From Candidatus Aminicenantota bacterium (GTDB lineage: Bacteria; Acidobacteriota; Aminicenantia; UBA2199), in contig CP070627.1 in the NCBI GenBank assembly GCA_020355945.1, positions 8,205,194-8,217,077 of the forward strand: a DNA stretch of 11,884 bases. Reading direction: 5' to 3'. The notes under the pieces were generated by a model that was not told the DNA's origin, made no database searches, and worked only from the letters and a program-made list of their open reading frames with translations. Below are positions 1 through 6,998 of the stretch, in pieces (the stretch's first letter is position 1; each line of letters begins with the position of its first letter). Made by a program: the position numbers and the translations under genes.

Positions 1-25
1 TCTTCGTGTACCTTTATGTTTCACT

Positions 26-43
26 GTAACTTCGTGGCTAAAA
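26..43 (-). repeat. Short dispersed intergenic repeat, copy 1
   Basis: Read on the minus strand this is TTTTAGCCACGAAGTTAC. An 18-nt match with two mismatches (TTTTAGCCACAAAGATAC) lies at 6899-6916 on the plus strand. Both copies are intergenic, one just upstream of the tatA promoter and one just after the PAS-GGDEF gene. The minus-strand sequence continues into a second ACGAAG at the window edge, so it may be part of a longer degenerate repeat array. The function is unknown. Confidence 0.45.
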
Positions 44-69
44 ATAAAATTGCTGCACTCGCAGGGGGG

Positions 70-98
70 TTGACTTTATACGCGGAAAGCTTTACAAT
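70..98 (+). promoter_or_regulatory. Sigma70-type promoter of tatA
   Basis: The -35 box TTGACT (70-75) and -10 box TACAAT (93-98) are separated by exactly 17 bp. Transcription would start near 105, which places the Shine-Dalgarno AGAAGGAG (104-111) at the very 5' end of the mRNA and gives a leader of only about 14 nt before the ATG at 119. This is sequence reading only; no start site has been measured. Confidence 0.7.
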
Positions 99-118
99 CT
101 CACAGAAGGAGTAAAAAA

Positions 119-304
119 ATGTTCGGTAGTCTTGGATTTTGGGAAATACTGTTGATTGTACTTTTGGTCGCGGTTTTGTTTGGCGGAAAAAAACTGGCTC
201 AACTGGGTAAAGGCCTGGGTGAAGGAATTGTGAATTTTAAAAATTCCTTAAAAAAAGAAAAAGACGATTTGAAACCAGATTCAAATAATGAGACGAATAA
301 TTGA
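119..304 (+). CDS. tatA: Twin-arginine translocase subunit TatA/TatE family
   Basis: This is a 61-residue protein of the TatA/E (TatA/Hcf106) family, the subunit that forms the protein-conducting assembly for folded twin-arginine substrates at the cytoplasmic membrane. One N-terminal membrane helix (about residues 7-21) carries an acidic residue near its start (Trp8-Glu9). It is followed by the family hinge Phe21-Gly22, an amphipathic helix (LAQLGKGLGEGIVNFKNSLK) and a charged, Asn-rich tail. The length is at the short end for TatA but complete. The ATG at 119 follows AGAAGGAG by 7 nt. Its last 17 nt overlap the next gene, suggesting translational coupling. No tatB or tatC is in the window, so the rest of the translocase must be encoded elsewhere. 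TatA and TatE cannot be told apart from sequence alone. Confidence 0.93.
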   Translation: MFGSLGFWEILLIVLLVAVLFGGKKLAQLGKGLGEGIVNFKNSLKKEKDDLKPDSNNETNN

Positions 305-1373
305 AGAACTCATCGAAAAACGAAAACAACAACAAACAAAATTAAAAAAAATCCTGGAAGAACTGGGCCAATTAATCGAATACAAAAGATTCTTCAATAA
401 AAAAAAGAAAAAAGGAATCAAAGAAAAACTTTTGGAATTTAACCAGGGGCTCAACGACCTCATCACCATCCAGGATAAAGAGTGGGATGCCTATTCCAAT
501 AATCATTCCACCATGGTATTCAAATCCCTGCAATGGAAAATTGAAAAATTGGAAGCCGAATATTCCAATGTAAAAACATTGTTGGCTAATTTTATCGGTA
601 TCGAGAAATCGCTGCAGCGATTAATTGCTTCCATCGATGAGAAGGCCGGCGATCAAGCCAAAGCAGAGACCATCAGCCAACTGGAACGCATGAAAGAACA
701 ATTATCCCCTTATCAATACTCTGATTTTGAACAGCGGTTTAGAGGAGATGAGAAAACAGTCAAAGAAAAACTAAAAATATATCTCCCTATTTTTGCCCAT
801 TCGGATCATGTGCTGGATATTGGCTGCGGAAGGGGTGAGTTCCTGGAATTACTGCAAGAACAAGGGAAACAAGGACAAGGTATTGATATTTCCGAATCCC
901 TGTTAGCCATTGCCCGGGACAAAGGATTAACCTGCCAAAAAAGTGATGCGCTTCAATATTTAAAACAGCAGTCGGCAGGTTCAATAGCAGGCATCTTTTC
1001 CGCCCAGGTAATCGAGCATTTGCAGCCGGAGTATTTGAGAGAATTAGTAATCGAATCGTTCCGGGTGTTAAAAAGAAATTCCCCCATCCTTTTGGAAACC
1101 GTCAATCCCCTTTCTATTTTTGCCTTAAGTAACATCTATTTTTTGGATGTCACTCACCAGAAACCGCTTCATCCCGAATTTATGAGGTATCTTTTAGAGA
1201 GCTCCGGGTTTAGTGAGGTCAATATCATCTACCCGGAAGAATTAACCGGAGAGCGACTGGAAGACATCAGCCCGGAAAACAGCCTGGCACGCGAATTTAA
1301 TACCAACGTAGACAAGCTCAACAAGTTATTGTATGCCTCGCCGGTCTATGCGGTTACAGGAACAAAAAAATAA
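288..1373 (+). CDS. Coiled-coil class I SAM-dependent methyltransferase
   Basis: This is a 361-residue protein in two parts. Residues 1-145 are charged and helical, very Lys/Glu-rich with a Lys run near residue 38, and probably form a coiled coil. Residues about 146-361 are a class I methyltransferase: motif I VLDIGCGRGEFLELL (175-189), the acidic ribose-binding Asp200 in GIDIS, DALQYL (210-215), FSAQVIEHL (237-245), and a later TVNPLSIF...FLDVTHQKPLHPEFMRYLL block. The entry block FEQRFRGDEKTVKEKLKIYLPI and the D-x-T-H-x-x-P-L-H-P-E pattern are typical of methyltransferases found with polysaccharide or O-antigen synthesis genes, so modification of a surface glycan is a reasonable guess. The substrate cannot be read from the sequence. 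The start ATG lies inside tatA (17-nt overlap) without a strong Shine-Dalgarno, so translation probably depends on tatA. Confidence 0.85.
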   Translation: MRRIIEELIEKRKQQQTKLKKILEELGQLIEYKRFFNKKKKKGIKEKLLEFNQGLNDLITIQDKEWDAYSNNHSTMVFKSLQWKIEKLEAEYSNVKTLLANFIGIEKSLQRLIASIDEKAGDQAKAETISQLERMKEQLSPYQYSDFEQRFRGDEKTVKEKLKIYLPIFAHSDHVLDIGCGRGEFLELLQEQGKQGQGIDISESLLAIARDKGLTCQKSDALQYLKQQSAGSIAGIFSAQVIEHLQPEYLRELVIESFRVLKRNSPILLETVNPLSIFALSNIYFLDVTHQKPLHPEFMRYLLESSGFSEVNIIYPEELTGERLEDISPENSLAREFNTNVDKLNKLLYASPVYAVTGTKK

Positions 1374-1409
1374 AAATGGAGGAGTAAAAATATAAAGGCA
1401 AAAATAATT

Positions 1410-3266
1410 TCAAATCGTAACAGCGGATTTGAATTTTTTGTAATATTTTTCCATCTTTTCCAGTTGTTTTTTAAAATAATCGCGCCTTTCCGGTGCTGTT
1501 AAGTATGCCTGTCGGGCGGCATGATAGGCTTCCTTATACATGGAATTTTGAAAATAAGCTTCAGCAAGGGTATCGAGGATATAGAAGGCTTTATCCAGGG
1601 CGACGGCATCTTGGGCCAATTTCAGTGCTCTCCTGGGATCGAGCAATCTCTTGTCCGGGCATTTCAGCAGCAGCCACGCCAGGTTGTTTAAAACGTAGGC
1701 TTGTTGATATTTCAAGCGAATAGAGTTTTCGTACGCCTCCTTAGCCTCTTCCCATTTTTCCAGGCTGTAAGAATAGTCCCCCAACGCCGTATAATAATCC
1801 GGGTTGCCAGGATCCTGCTCAATCTTCTTTTTCAAGGCCTCTACGATTGCGATTTGAACTCCTAAATCCAGGCTGGTGGGGGGGGTCGTTACAAACATAT
1901 AAGAAACGAACGTAACCACGATAACCATTGAAATCATAAATAATCTTAAGGAGCGTTTGACTTTTTTTTCATGAGTACTGATCCGGTCGGGGTTATCCAT
2001 GCATGTTTTTAAGAAACCAACTCGTTGGGCAATGGTATAATGGTGCCAGTTGGATTTCTGTCCTTCGCCCCCCATGTGCTCCTCCAGTTTATGAAACGAA
2101 GAAACCAGGAGACCCGGGTTAACCCCGGCATGAAAACAGAAAATATCTGCTTCTCGTTCAAAATTTCTTATGAAATATCCGAAAATAAACCTGAAATAAA
2201 TAATAAAAAGAAAAATAAAAATGATAAAAAATTCCGGGGGAGTATCAATAACAATACTCCTATCCCGGATGGTAATATCCCAACCGAAGGGGTTTTTTAA
2301 AATGAGCTGACTTGCCAGTTGAAATATACTGACATAGATGAACATAAAAGCCAGGAAAAACAAGAGGTAAAAGAGGAGGTGTTTTTTTTTGACGTGGCCC
2401 ACTTCATGGCTGACAACCCCCAGCAATTCATCTTTATCCAGCAGTTTCATTAACTCCGGTGTGATCATTAAATACCGGAAAGAAGAGATCAATCCCAGCA
2501 CACCCGCGGTAACCAGTCCGCCGTTTAATGCATTCCAGGACATGATACGTTTGAATTTTACCCCCTGGGACCGGCAGAAGGCATCAATCGTGCCTTTCAT
2601 TTCCGCATCCGTCTCATCCAGGGGTTTGCAATCCCACAACCACGTAATAAAAAGCGGGGCAAAAATAGCAATGACAACAATAACAAAACCAAAAAGAGTC
2701 ATCTGGGCCAGGGGATAACCCAGCAAGGAAATCAAAGAGGGTGGGCTGAAGGCCTCGATCACATCAATGAGCAATGAAAGGATTAGCCAGGGAACGACAA
2801 TCACCAGGTTGAACTTTATATTTGCCTTTACATGATGGGAAGCAGACTTGCCAATAGAAACCACATCCCCCATGGTGCGGAACCCCCAGAACCATATCAT
2901 GGAAAGGTGAAGTATAAAAAAACCAACTCCTGCGGCATTTACGAAAATATCCAGCTCTCCTAACATTGGTATGTGGACCAGGAAATATTTCAAGTCAAAA
3001 ATGAAAGCCTCGGCTGCAAAAACAAATATGGCAAAAATCATATGAAGATTCGTGGTGCTGAGATACCTTTTCTTTGCCTCACCAATGGTAATCCTGTCAT
3101 TCTCAAGATTAGCCCGCAACTTTATGAATTTATACCTGTTGAATTGCCAGAATCCCAGGAGCAATAATGCAATCCCTAACGCGCCGCCACTGGTTTTCAG
3201 GGTTGCCGGTGCAATGAGAAAAAGGAAAATCGCAACAATAAAAATTAAAAAGTTTGTATATATCAT
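1410..3266 (-). CDS. Membrane M48 family metallopeptidase with C-terminal TPR domain
   Basis: This is a 618-residue polytopic protein with about nine hydrophobic segments (near 3-20, 29-45, 73-90, 106-127, 153-170, 188-210, 299-320, 346-364, 441-459). The zinc site is HEVGH (287-291), with Glu370 of FEREAD as the probable third ligand and the conserved Asp374. This is the Ste24/HtpX-type (peptidase M48) arrangement, with the catalytic site facing the membrane or cytosol. Residues about 485-590 form TPR-like helical repeats (YYTALGDYSYSLEKWEEAKEAYENSI and following), probably for binding partners or substrates. HtpX is about 290 residues, so the extra N-terminal membrane helices and TPR tail make this a larger quality-control or processing protease. 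Substrates are unknown. A Shine-Dalgarno-like AGAGGT (3278-3283) precedes the ATG. The gene converges on the methyltransferase gene, with 36 bp between stops and no obvious hairpin terminator. Confidence 0.9.
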   Translation of the reverse strand: MIYTNFLIFIVAIFLFLIAPATLKTSGGALGIALLLLGFWQFNRYKFIKLRANLENDRITIGEAKKRYLSTTNLHMIFAIFVFAAEAFIFDLKYFLVHIPMLGELDIFVNAAGVGFFILHLSMIWFWGFRTMGDVVSIGKSASHHVKANIKFNLVIVVPWLILSLLIDVIEAFSPPSLISLLGYPLAQMTLFGFVIVVIAIFAPLFITWLWDCKPLDETDAEMKGTIDAFCRSQGVKFKRIMSWNALNGGLVTAGVLGLISSFRYLMITPELMKLLDKDELLGVVSHEVGHVKKKHLLFYLLFFLAFMFIYVSIFQLASQLILKNPFGWDITIRDRSIVIDTPPEFFIIFIFLFIIYFRFIFGYFIRNFEREADIFCFHAGVNPGLLVSSFHKLEEHMGGEGQKSNWHHYTIAQRVGFLKTCMDNPDRISTHEKKVKRSLRLFMISMVIVVTFVSYMFVTTPPTSLDLGVQIAIVEALKKKIEQDPGNPDYYTALGDYSYSLEKWEEAKEAYENSIRLKYQQAYVLNNLAWLLLKCPDKRLLDPRRALKLAQDAVALDKAFYILDTLAEAYFQNSMYKEAYHAARQAYLTAPERRDYFKKQLEKMEKYYKKFKSAVTI

Positions 3267-3301
3267 TATTTAATCTTACCTCTATTTTTCATCATCCAAT
3301 A

Positions 3302-3330
3302 ATCTTAACACAACTGTTAAATTTTATCAA
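3302..3330 (-). promoter_or_regulatory. Sigma70-type promoter of the M48 peptidase gene
   Basis: On the minus strand, TTGATA (3325-3330) and TAAGAT (3302-3307) are separated by exactly 17 bp. Transcription would begin near 3295, leaving a leader of about 29 nt that contains AGAGGT (3278-3283) before the ATG at 3266. Confidence 0.6.
3305..3320. promoter_or_regulatory. Inverted repeat overlapping the M48 promoter, possible operator
   Basis: TTAACA (3305-3310) and TGTTAA (3315-3320) form a perfect 6-bp inverted repeat around CAAC. It lies inside the spacer and partly in the -10 box of the minus-strand promoter, where a dimeric repressor would block RNA polymerase. No regulator is identified; in this AT-rich spacer a chance palindrome is possible. 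Confidence 0.35.
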
Positions 3331-3371
3331 AACAAAAAAAAGATAAGGGATAAAAAATTGGAAACTAACCG

Positions 3372-3400
3372 TTGGCAAAATGGCTCTTTAATATTATAAT
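3372..3400 (+). promoter_or_regulatory. Sigma70-type promoter giving a leaderless pseudouridine synthase mRNA
   Basis: TTGGCA (3372-3377) and a perfect TATAAT (3395-3400) are separated by exactly 17 bp. The expected start of transcription (about 3406-3408) coincides with the ATG at 3408. The TTG at 3372, which could be taken as a start codon, is therefore better read as the -35 box. Confidence 0.65.
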
Positions 3401-3407
3401 AAAGGTC

Positions 3408-4334
3408 ATGACCGGTTCACAAGCAATAAAAAAATTTTTTATAACTGCCAAATCAGATATTATCCTGCGCCAACTCCTGGAAAACCATCTCCCCCCTCAA
3501 TACAACGCGGAAGTGGCAATCACTTCCGGCGGGGTGTGGAAAGGCAAACAAAGAGTGATGGACCCGGATACCATCATCCACGCACAGGAAACCCTTAAAA
3601 TACATATCAGCACATTCCAGGGTAAAATCTATACACTGCCCCAAGAGCACATTATTTTTGAGAACCCGGAGTTTATGGTGGTATATAAACCTTGCAACTT
3701 GAATGTACACAGCGTGCCTTCGACGTTTTATTATAATCTCGCCTATGGGGTAAACCAATATTTGCAGCAGCAGGGCATTGATTTCCAGGCTGCGCCGGTG
3801 ACACGGTTGGACCGGCCGGTAGAAGGCCTGGTTATCTTTCCTAAAAACAAATCCGGTGAGCGGCAATTATTTAAGCTGGTGAAACACCGAAAAGTAAAAA
3901 AATGGTATATGGCGGCCCTGGAAAAAAGCAGTGGCCCCCGGTGCCTGAGAATCCGCGATAAGCTTTCCAACTATGGGAATCGCACGGTTATAGATGAAAA
4001 TGGGAAAGATGCGGATTCTCTTTTTATCAAAACCCAATCCCTGGAATTTGCGGATATATACTCTGTTTTTATTTTTACCGGTCGCCGGCACCAGGTTCGC
4101 TTCCATTCTTATCACTATATTGCTCCCATTATAGGCGATCGATTTTACGGTTCCTCAACAACATTGAAGCCTGATGACATCGCCCTGGTCTGCCGCGGTT
4201 ACAATATCCCGTTGGGAAGAGAAATGTTTAAAATCCGTTTGCCCCAATATTACCTGGATAAATTCTTTGAAAAAATAAAGCATGCTTCTGGCATCCAGGG
4301 GGCGAGAGCATTGCGCATAGCGCATGGCGTATAG
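3408..4334 (+). CDS. RluA-family pseudouridine synthase with degenerate S4 domain
   Basis: This is a 308-residue protein. An N-terminal S4-like RNA-binding segment (about 12-68, ending AITSGGVWKGKQRV...IIHAQETLKIHI) precedes an RluA/TruC-type catalytic domain. Visible motifs are FENPEFMVVYKP, the catalytic-loop sequence VTRLDRPVEGLVIFPKN with the predicted nucleophile Asp125, KKWYMA (the active-site Tyr region) and TGRRHQVRFH...IIGDRFYG. The family converts uridine to pseudouridine in rRNA or tRNA; the target site cannot be assigned. The RLDRPVEG loop differs from the common RLDRDTSG, so a divergent substrate is possible. An upstream in-frame TTG (3372) would add 12 residues, but it sits in the -35 box of a good promoter, so ATG 3408 is preferred. 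The last residues (about RALRIAHGV) are encoded by a 7-nt tandem repeat that also supplies the stop codon. Confidence 0.88.
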   Translation: MTGSQAIKKFFITAKSDIILRQLLENHLPPQYNAEVAITSGGVWKGKQRVMDPDTIIHAQETLKIHISTFQGKIYTLPQEHIIFENPEFMVVYKPCNLNVHSVPSTFYYNLAYGVNQYLQQQGIDFQAAPVTRLDRPVEGLVIFPKNKSGERQLFKLVKHRKVKKWYMAALEKSSGPRCLRIRDKLSNYGNRTVIDENGKDADSLFIKTQSLEFADIYSVFIFTGRRHQVRFHSYHYIAPIIGDRFYGSSTTLKPDDIALVCRGYNIPLGREMFKIRLPQYYLDKFFEKIKHASGIQGARALRIAHGV

Positions 4335-4340
4335 CGTATG
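4313..4340 (+). repeat. Heptanucleotide tandem repeat at the 3' end of the RluA-family gene
   Basis: Four 7-nt units follow one another: GCGCATA, GCGCATG, GCGTATA and GCGTATG (consensus GCGYATR). The stop codon TAG (4332-4334) lies across units 3 and 4. Gain or loss of a unit would change the reading frame at the C-terminus. Confidence 0.75.
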
Positions 4341-4367
4341 GAGCAAAGCACTTTGCCATTTTAGGCT

Positions 4368-4403
4368 CCCCTCGCCGAGGGGCTGGACCCCCCGCAAAAA
4401 CTT
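4368..4403 (+). repeat. Palindromic repeat family, degenerate partial copy D
   Basis: CTGGACCCCCCGCAAAAAC (4383-4401) matches the right end of the palindromic repeat seen at 7481, 8648 (inverted) and 11826. The left side has instead a hairpin CCCCTC-GCC-GAGGGG (4368-4382). A second, weaker hairpin with similar flanks (CCTC-TCC-GAGG) follows at 4424-4434. The copy is intergenic. Confidence 0.55.
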
Positions 4404-4450
4404 CTGATTGGGTTGGTTAGCCTCCTCTCCGAGGGTCTTATCCCAGGGGC

Positions 4451-4479
4451 TTGCTTTCACTTTTAAAATGTACTAAAAT
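4451..4479 (+). promoter_or_regulatory. Sigma70-type promoter of the DJ-1 family gene
   Basis: TTGCTT (4451-4456) and TAAAAT (4474-4479) have an exact 17-bp spacer. Transcription near 4486 would leave a leader of about 15 nt carrying AAGGAGG (4489-4495), the same compact design as at tatA. Confidence 0.6.
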
Positions 4480-4500
4480 CCAATAAAAAAGGAGGTTAAT

Positions 4501-5052
4501 ATGTCGAAGAAAGTGTTGGTACCAATTGCCGATGGCAGCGAAGAACTGGAAGCCGTATGTATCATAGATATCTTAAGACGGGCAGGCGCTGAAGTAATAG
4601 TGGCATCCGTGGATGACCTGCAAATTACTGCTTCCCGGGGCGTCAAGCTGGTGGCAGATGCACTTATCTCGGAATGTACAAAGGAAACCTTTGACCTGAT
4701 CGCTTTACCCGGCGGAATGCCAGGAGCAGAACATCTCAGGGATTCAAGGGAACTGATAGACATGCTGAAACAGCAAAAACAAAAAGGAAGGTTATATGCC
4801 GCCATTTGTGCTTCTCCGGCAGCGGTGTTTCAACATCATGGCCTCCTGGAAGGAAAAAAAGCCACCTGCCATCCCGGCCGCATGGATACACTGGAAAATA
4901 AAGAAGCAGTGAATTCGCGGGTAGTCGTAGATGGCACCTGTATTACCAGCCAGGGACCCGGAACCGCCATGGAATTCGCTCTCAAATTGGTGGAACTCCT
5001 GTTGGGCGAAGAAAAAATGAAAGAAGTCAAAGGCCCACTGGTCATGCCGTAA
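4501..5052 (+). CDS. DJ-1/PfpI family protein
   Basis: This is a 183-residue, complete flavodoxin-like protein of the DJ-1/YajL/PfpI superfamily. The N-terminal KKVLVPIADGSEELEA carries the conserved Glu of the active-site pocket (Glu15). The nucleophile elbow is AAICASPAAVF with Cys103, and TCHPG with His124 follows; both match the DJ-1/YajL subgroup rather than the hexameric PfpI proteases. Family members act in oxidative-stress protection, as redox-sensing chaperones or as glyoxalase/deglycase-like enzymes; the activity of this one is not determinable. AAGGAGG (4489-4495) gives a very good ribosome binding site for the ATG. It has its own promoter and is followed after 15 nt by the DUF1848 gene, probably as a two-gene unit. 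Confidence 0.93.
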   Translation: MSKKVLVPIADGSEELEAVCIIDILRRAGAEVIVASVDDLQITASRGVKLVADALISECTKETFDLIALPGGMPGAEHLRDSRELIDMLKQQKQKGRLYAAICASPAAVFQHHGLLEGKKATCHPGRMDTLENKEAVNSRVVVDGTCITSQGPGTAMEFALKLVELLLGEEKMKEVKGPLVMP

Positions 5053-5067
5053 AAAACCAAATCAGTC

Positions 5068-5967
5068 ATGATTATATCAGCCAGTCGACGAACCGATATT
5101 CCCGCTTTTTACAGCCAGTGGTTTTTCAATCGATTGAACCAGGGATTCGTGATGGTCAGGAATCCCTTCAACCCCCAACTGGTGAACAAAATCCCTTTAA
5201 ATCCCGGACTCATTGACTGCATTGTATTCTGGACCAAAAATCCCCGAAAAATGATGAATCAACTGGACCAATTAAAAGGGTATCACTATTATTTTTTATT
5301 TACTATTACTTCTTACGGCCCTGAATTGGAAAAGCATTTACCTCCAAAAGATGAAGTGATTGAAACCTTTATCGAGCTTTCCTCCGGGATTGGCAAAGAA
5401 AAAGTTGCCTGGAGGTACGATCCCGTATTGATTAATGATAGCATTGATGATAATTATCATTATCACCATTTTGATTCTATTGCCCGAAGGCTTTCCGGGT
5501 ATACTGAGAGATGTATTATCAGTTTCCTGGATATGTACAAAAAGTGTGAAAAGAATCTTAAAGGGTTTAACATCAAGGAATTGGCCCAAAAGGAAATGGT
5601 GCGGTTGGCTGGAATGCTTAGTAGGGTGGCAGAAAAGTATCACATTGAAATGGTTACCTGTGCGGAGGAGGTCGATCTCTCTCCAGTTGGTATCAGGCAT
5701 GGGAAGTGTATAGATGATAAATTGATTAGTAGGATTATTGGTTATCCTTTGGAGGTTAACAAGGATAAGCATCAGCGGAAAACGTGTTGTTGTGTGGAGA
5801 GTATTGATATTGGGGCGTATAATACCTGCGGTCATATTTGCCTGTACTGCTATGCCAATTTCGATGAGCAGGTGGTACGAAAAAACCAGGCCCGACATAA
5901 TCCCGGATCACCGCTTTTGCTGGGAAATTTATCTACTGAAGACAAGATTGTTGAAAAAAAGCATTGA
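5068..5967 (+). CDS. DUF1848 family protein with C-terminal cysteine cluster
   Basis: This is a 299-residue protein that fits the DUF1848 family. Recognisable blocks are SASRRTDIPAFYS (4-16), CIVFWTKNP (51-59) and WRYDP (115-119). A C-terminal cysteine cluster has Cys240-Cys241-Cys242 followed by SIDIGAYNTCGHICLYCYAN with Cys254, Cys258 and Cys261; this spacing suggests an iron-sulfur cluster. The family's biochemical function is unknown to me; it has been thought to be a redox or radical-type enzyme, but that is inference. The ATG at 5068 lacks a good Shine-Dalgarno and lies 15 nt after the DJ-1 stop, so reinitiation or coupling is likely. Codon choice in the last third (about 5580-5840) looks richer in G/T-ending codons than the first part. 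Confidence 0.87.
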   Translation: MIISASRRTDIPAFYSQWFFNRLNQGFVMVRNPFNPQLVNKIPLNPGLIDCIVFWTKNPRKMMNQLDQLKGYHYYFLFTITSYGPELEKHLPPKDEVIETFIELSSGIGKEKVAWRYDPVLINDSIDDNYHYHHFDSIARRLSGYTERCIISFLDMYKKCEKNLKGFNIKELAQKEMVRLAGMLSRVAEKYHIEMVTCAEEVDLSPVGIRHGKCIDDKLISRIIGYPLEVNKDKHQRKTCCCVESIDIGAYNTCGHICLYCYANFDEQVVRKNQARHNPGSPLLLGNLSTEDKIVEKKH

Positions 5968-5992
5968 AGATTTTTTTTATAAGAGTTATATT
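5964..5992 (+). promoter_or_regulatory. Sigma70-type promoter of the PAS-GGDEF gene
   Basis: TTGAAG (5964-5969), overlapping the DUF1848 stop, and TATATT (5987-5992) are separated by 17 bp. The expected leader is about 27 nt and contains AAGGA (6012-6016) before the ATG at 6026. The AT-rich background lowers certainty. Confidence 0.5.
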
Positions 5993-6025
5993 TAATACAG
6001 CAATATTTTTTAAGGACAGGTAAAC

Positions 6026-6889
6026 ATGATTGAAGAGCAAAAATTTTATTGGACGCTTTTGGACACGTTGAAAGACGGTGTTTATTTTGCAGACAAGAAA
6101 AGAAAAATCACCTATTGGAATAAAGCTGCCGAAACCATTACCGGTTACCGGAGCGGTGAAATATTGGGGAGGCACTGTGGAGATAATTTTTTGATCCACA
6201 TCGATGAAGAAGGGAATAACCTTTGTACGGGTCCATGTCCCCTGGCTCGTACCATGGAAACCAAAGAACCCTGCGAAAGAAAGATTTTTTTGCATCATAA
6301 GAACGGTCATCGGGTTCCTGTGTTGGTGCGAGTAAACCCTGTATTTGGTTCCGAAGATGAAGTAATTGGTGCAGTGGAAATATTCACTGATCTCTCTTCT
6401 AAAGAATCTCTTTTAAAAGACATTCAAGCACTGGCCCAACCGGGTTTACAGGGTTCTATAACCGGGTTACCCGCGAAACATTACCTGGAAATGCAGTTGA
6501 AATTAAAACTGGTGGAATGGAATGAATTCAAACATCCCTTTGGTGTCTTTTTGATTAAAGTGGGTGGTTTGGAAGAGGTAAAAGATACTTACAGCCAGGG
6601 CACCGTGGAAAACATATTAAAAGTACTTTCCAATACTCTTATCCACAATGTTGATCCTTGTGATATGGTGGGTGAGTGGGCGGAAGGGGAATTTTTCGGT
6701 ATTGCAGCTCATGCAGATGAAGAAAAGGTAGCTACTAATGCCAATCGCTACCGTATCCTGTTGGAACGAACCAGGGTATCGGCAGAGGAAACCTCTCTAT
6801 CTCTTACCTTTTCCGTGGCTTCTGTATTGGCCCGACCCGATGATACCTTTGAGACATTGATTGAAAAGGTCACTAAAACCCCAGGTTAA
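6026..6889 (+). CDS. PAS domain protein with degenerate GGDEF domain
   Basis: This is a 287-residue protein with no membrane segment. An N-terminal PAS domain (about 8-122: DGVYFADKKRKITYWNKAAETITGY ... GAVEIFTDL) contains two cysteines in LCTGPCPL (Cys67, Cys71) plus Cys51 and Cys83, a PAS variant often seen in front of cyclase domains. A short linker leads to a GGDEF-type fold (about 145-285), recognised by SITGLPAKHYLE, which matches the usual LTGLPNR entry block. The signature itself reads AEGEF (219-223) rather than GGDEF, so diguanylate cyclase activity is unlikely. A role as a c-di-GMP or GTP sensor, or a partner-binding module, is more likely. AAGGA at 6012 supports the start. It is the last gene before the converging minus-strand module. 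Confidence 0.85.
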   Translation: MIEEQKFYWTLLDTLKDGVYFADKKRKITYWNKAAETITGYRSGEILGRHCGDNFLIHIDEEGNNLCTGPCPLARTMETKEPCERKIFLHHKNGHRVPVLVRVNPVFGSEDEVIGAVEIFTDLSSKESLLKDIQALAQPGLQGSITGLPAKHYLEMQLKLKLVEWNEFKHPFGVFLIKVGGLEEVKDTYSQGTVENILKVLSNTLIHNVDPCDMVGEWAEGEFFGIAAHADEEKVATNANRYRILLERTRVSAEETSLSLTFSVASVLARPDDTFETLIEKVTKTPG

Positions 6890-6898
6890 GATTCCTGA

Positions 6899-6916
6899 TT
6901 TTAGCCACAAAGATAC
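6899..6916 (+). repeat. Short dispersed intergenic repeat, copy 2
   Basis: TTTTAGCCACAAAGATAC matches the minus strand of 26-43 at 16 of 18 positions. It lies 10 nt after the PAS-GGDEF stop codon. No hairpin terminator was found in the 122-bp spacer 6890-7011 between the converging genes. Confidence 0.45.
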
Positions 6917-6998
6917 GATTTATAAAATATAAGTAATGACCTCTATGGATTAGTGAAGAGTTTAATTTTTTCATTTTAGTTCAATCCGCCCTGTCCCT

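Noticed and set aside
1374..1409. Terminator between the converging methyltransferase and M48 genes
   Set aside because: No inverted repeat with a T-run was found in the 36 bp.
3372..3407. Upstream TTG start adding 12 residues to the RluA-family protein
   Set aside because: The TTG is the -35 box of a TTGGCA-17-TATAAT promoter, there is no Shine-Dalgarno before it, and the ATG at 3408 sits at the predicted transcription start.
5338..5898. Long minus-strand frame opposite the DUF1848 gene
   Set aside because: The plus strand encodes a recognisable DUF1848 protein with conserved motifs; the antisense translation has no domain signal.
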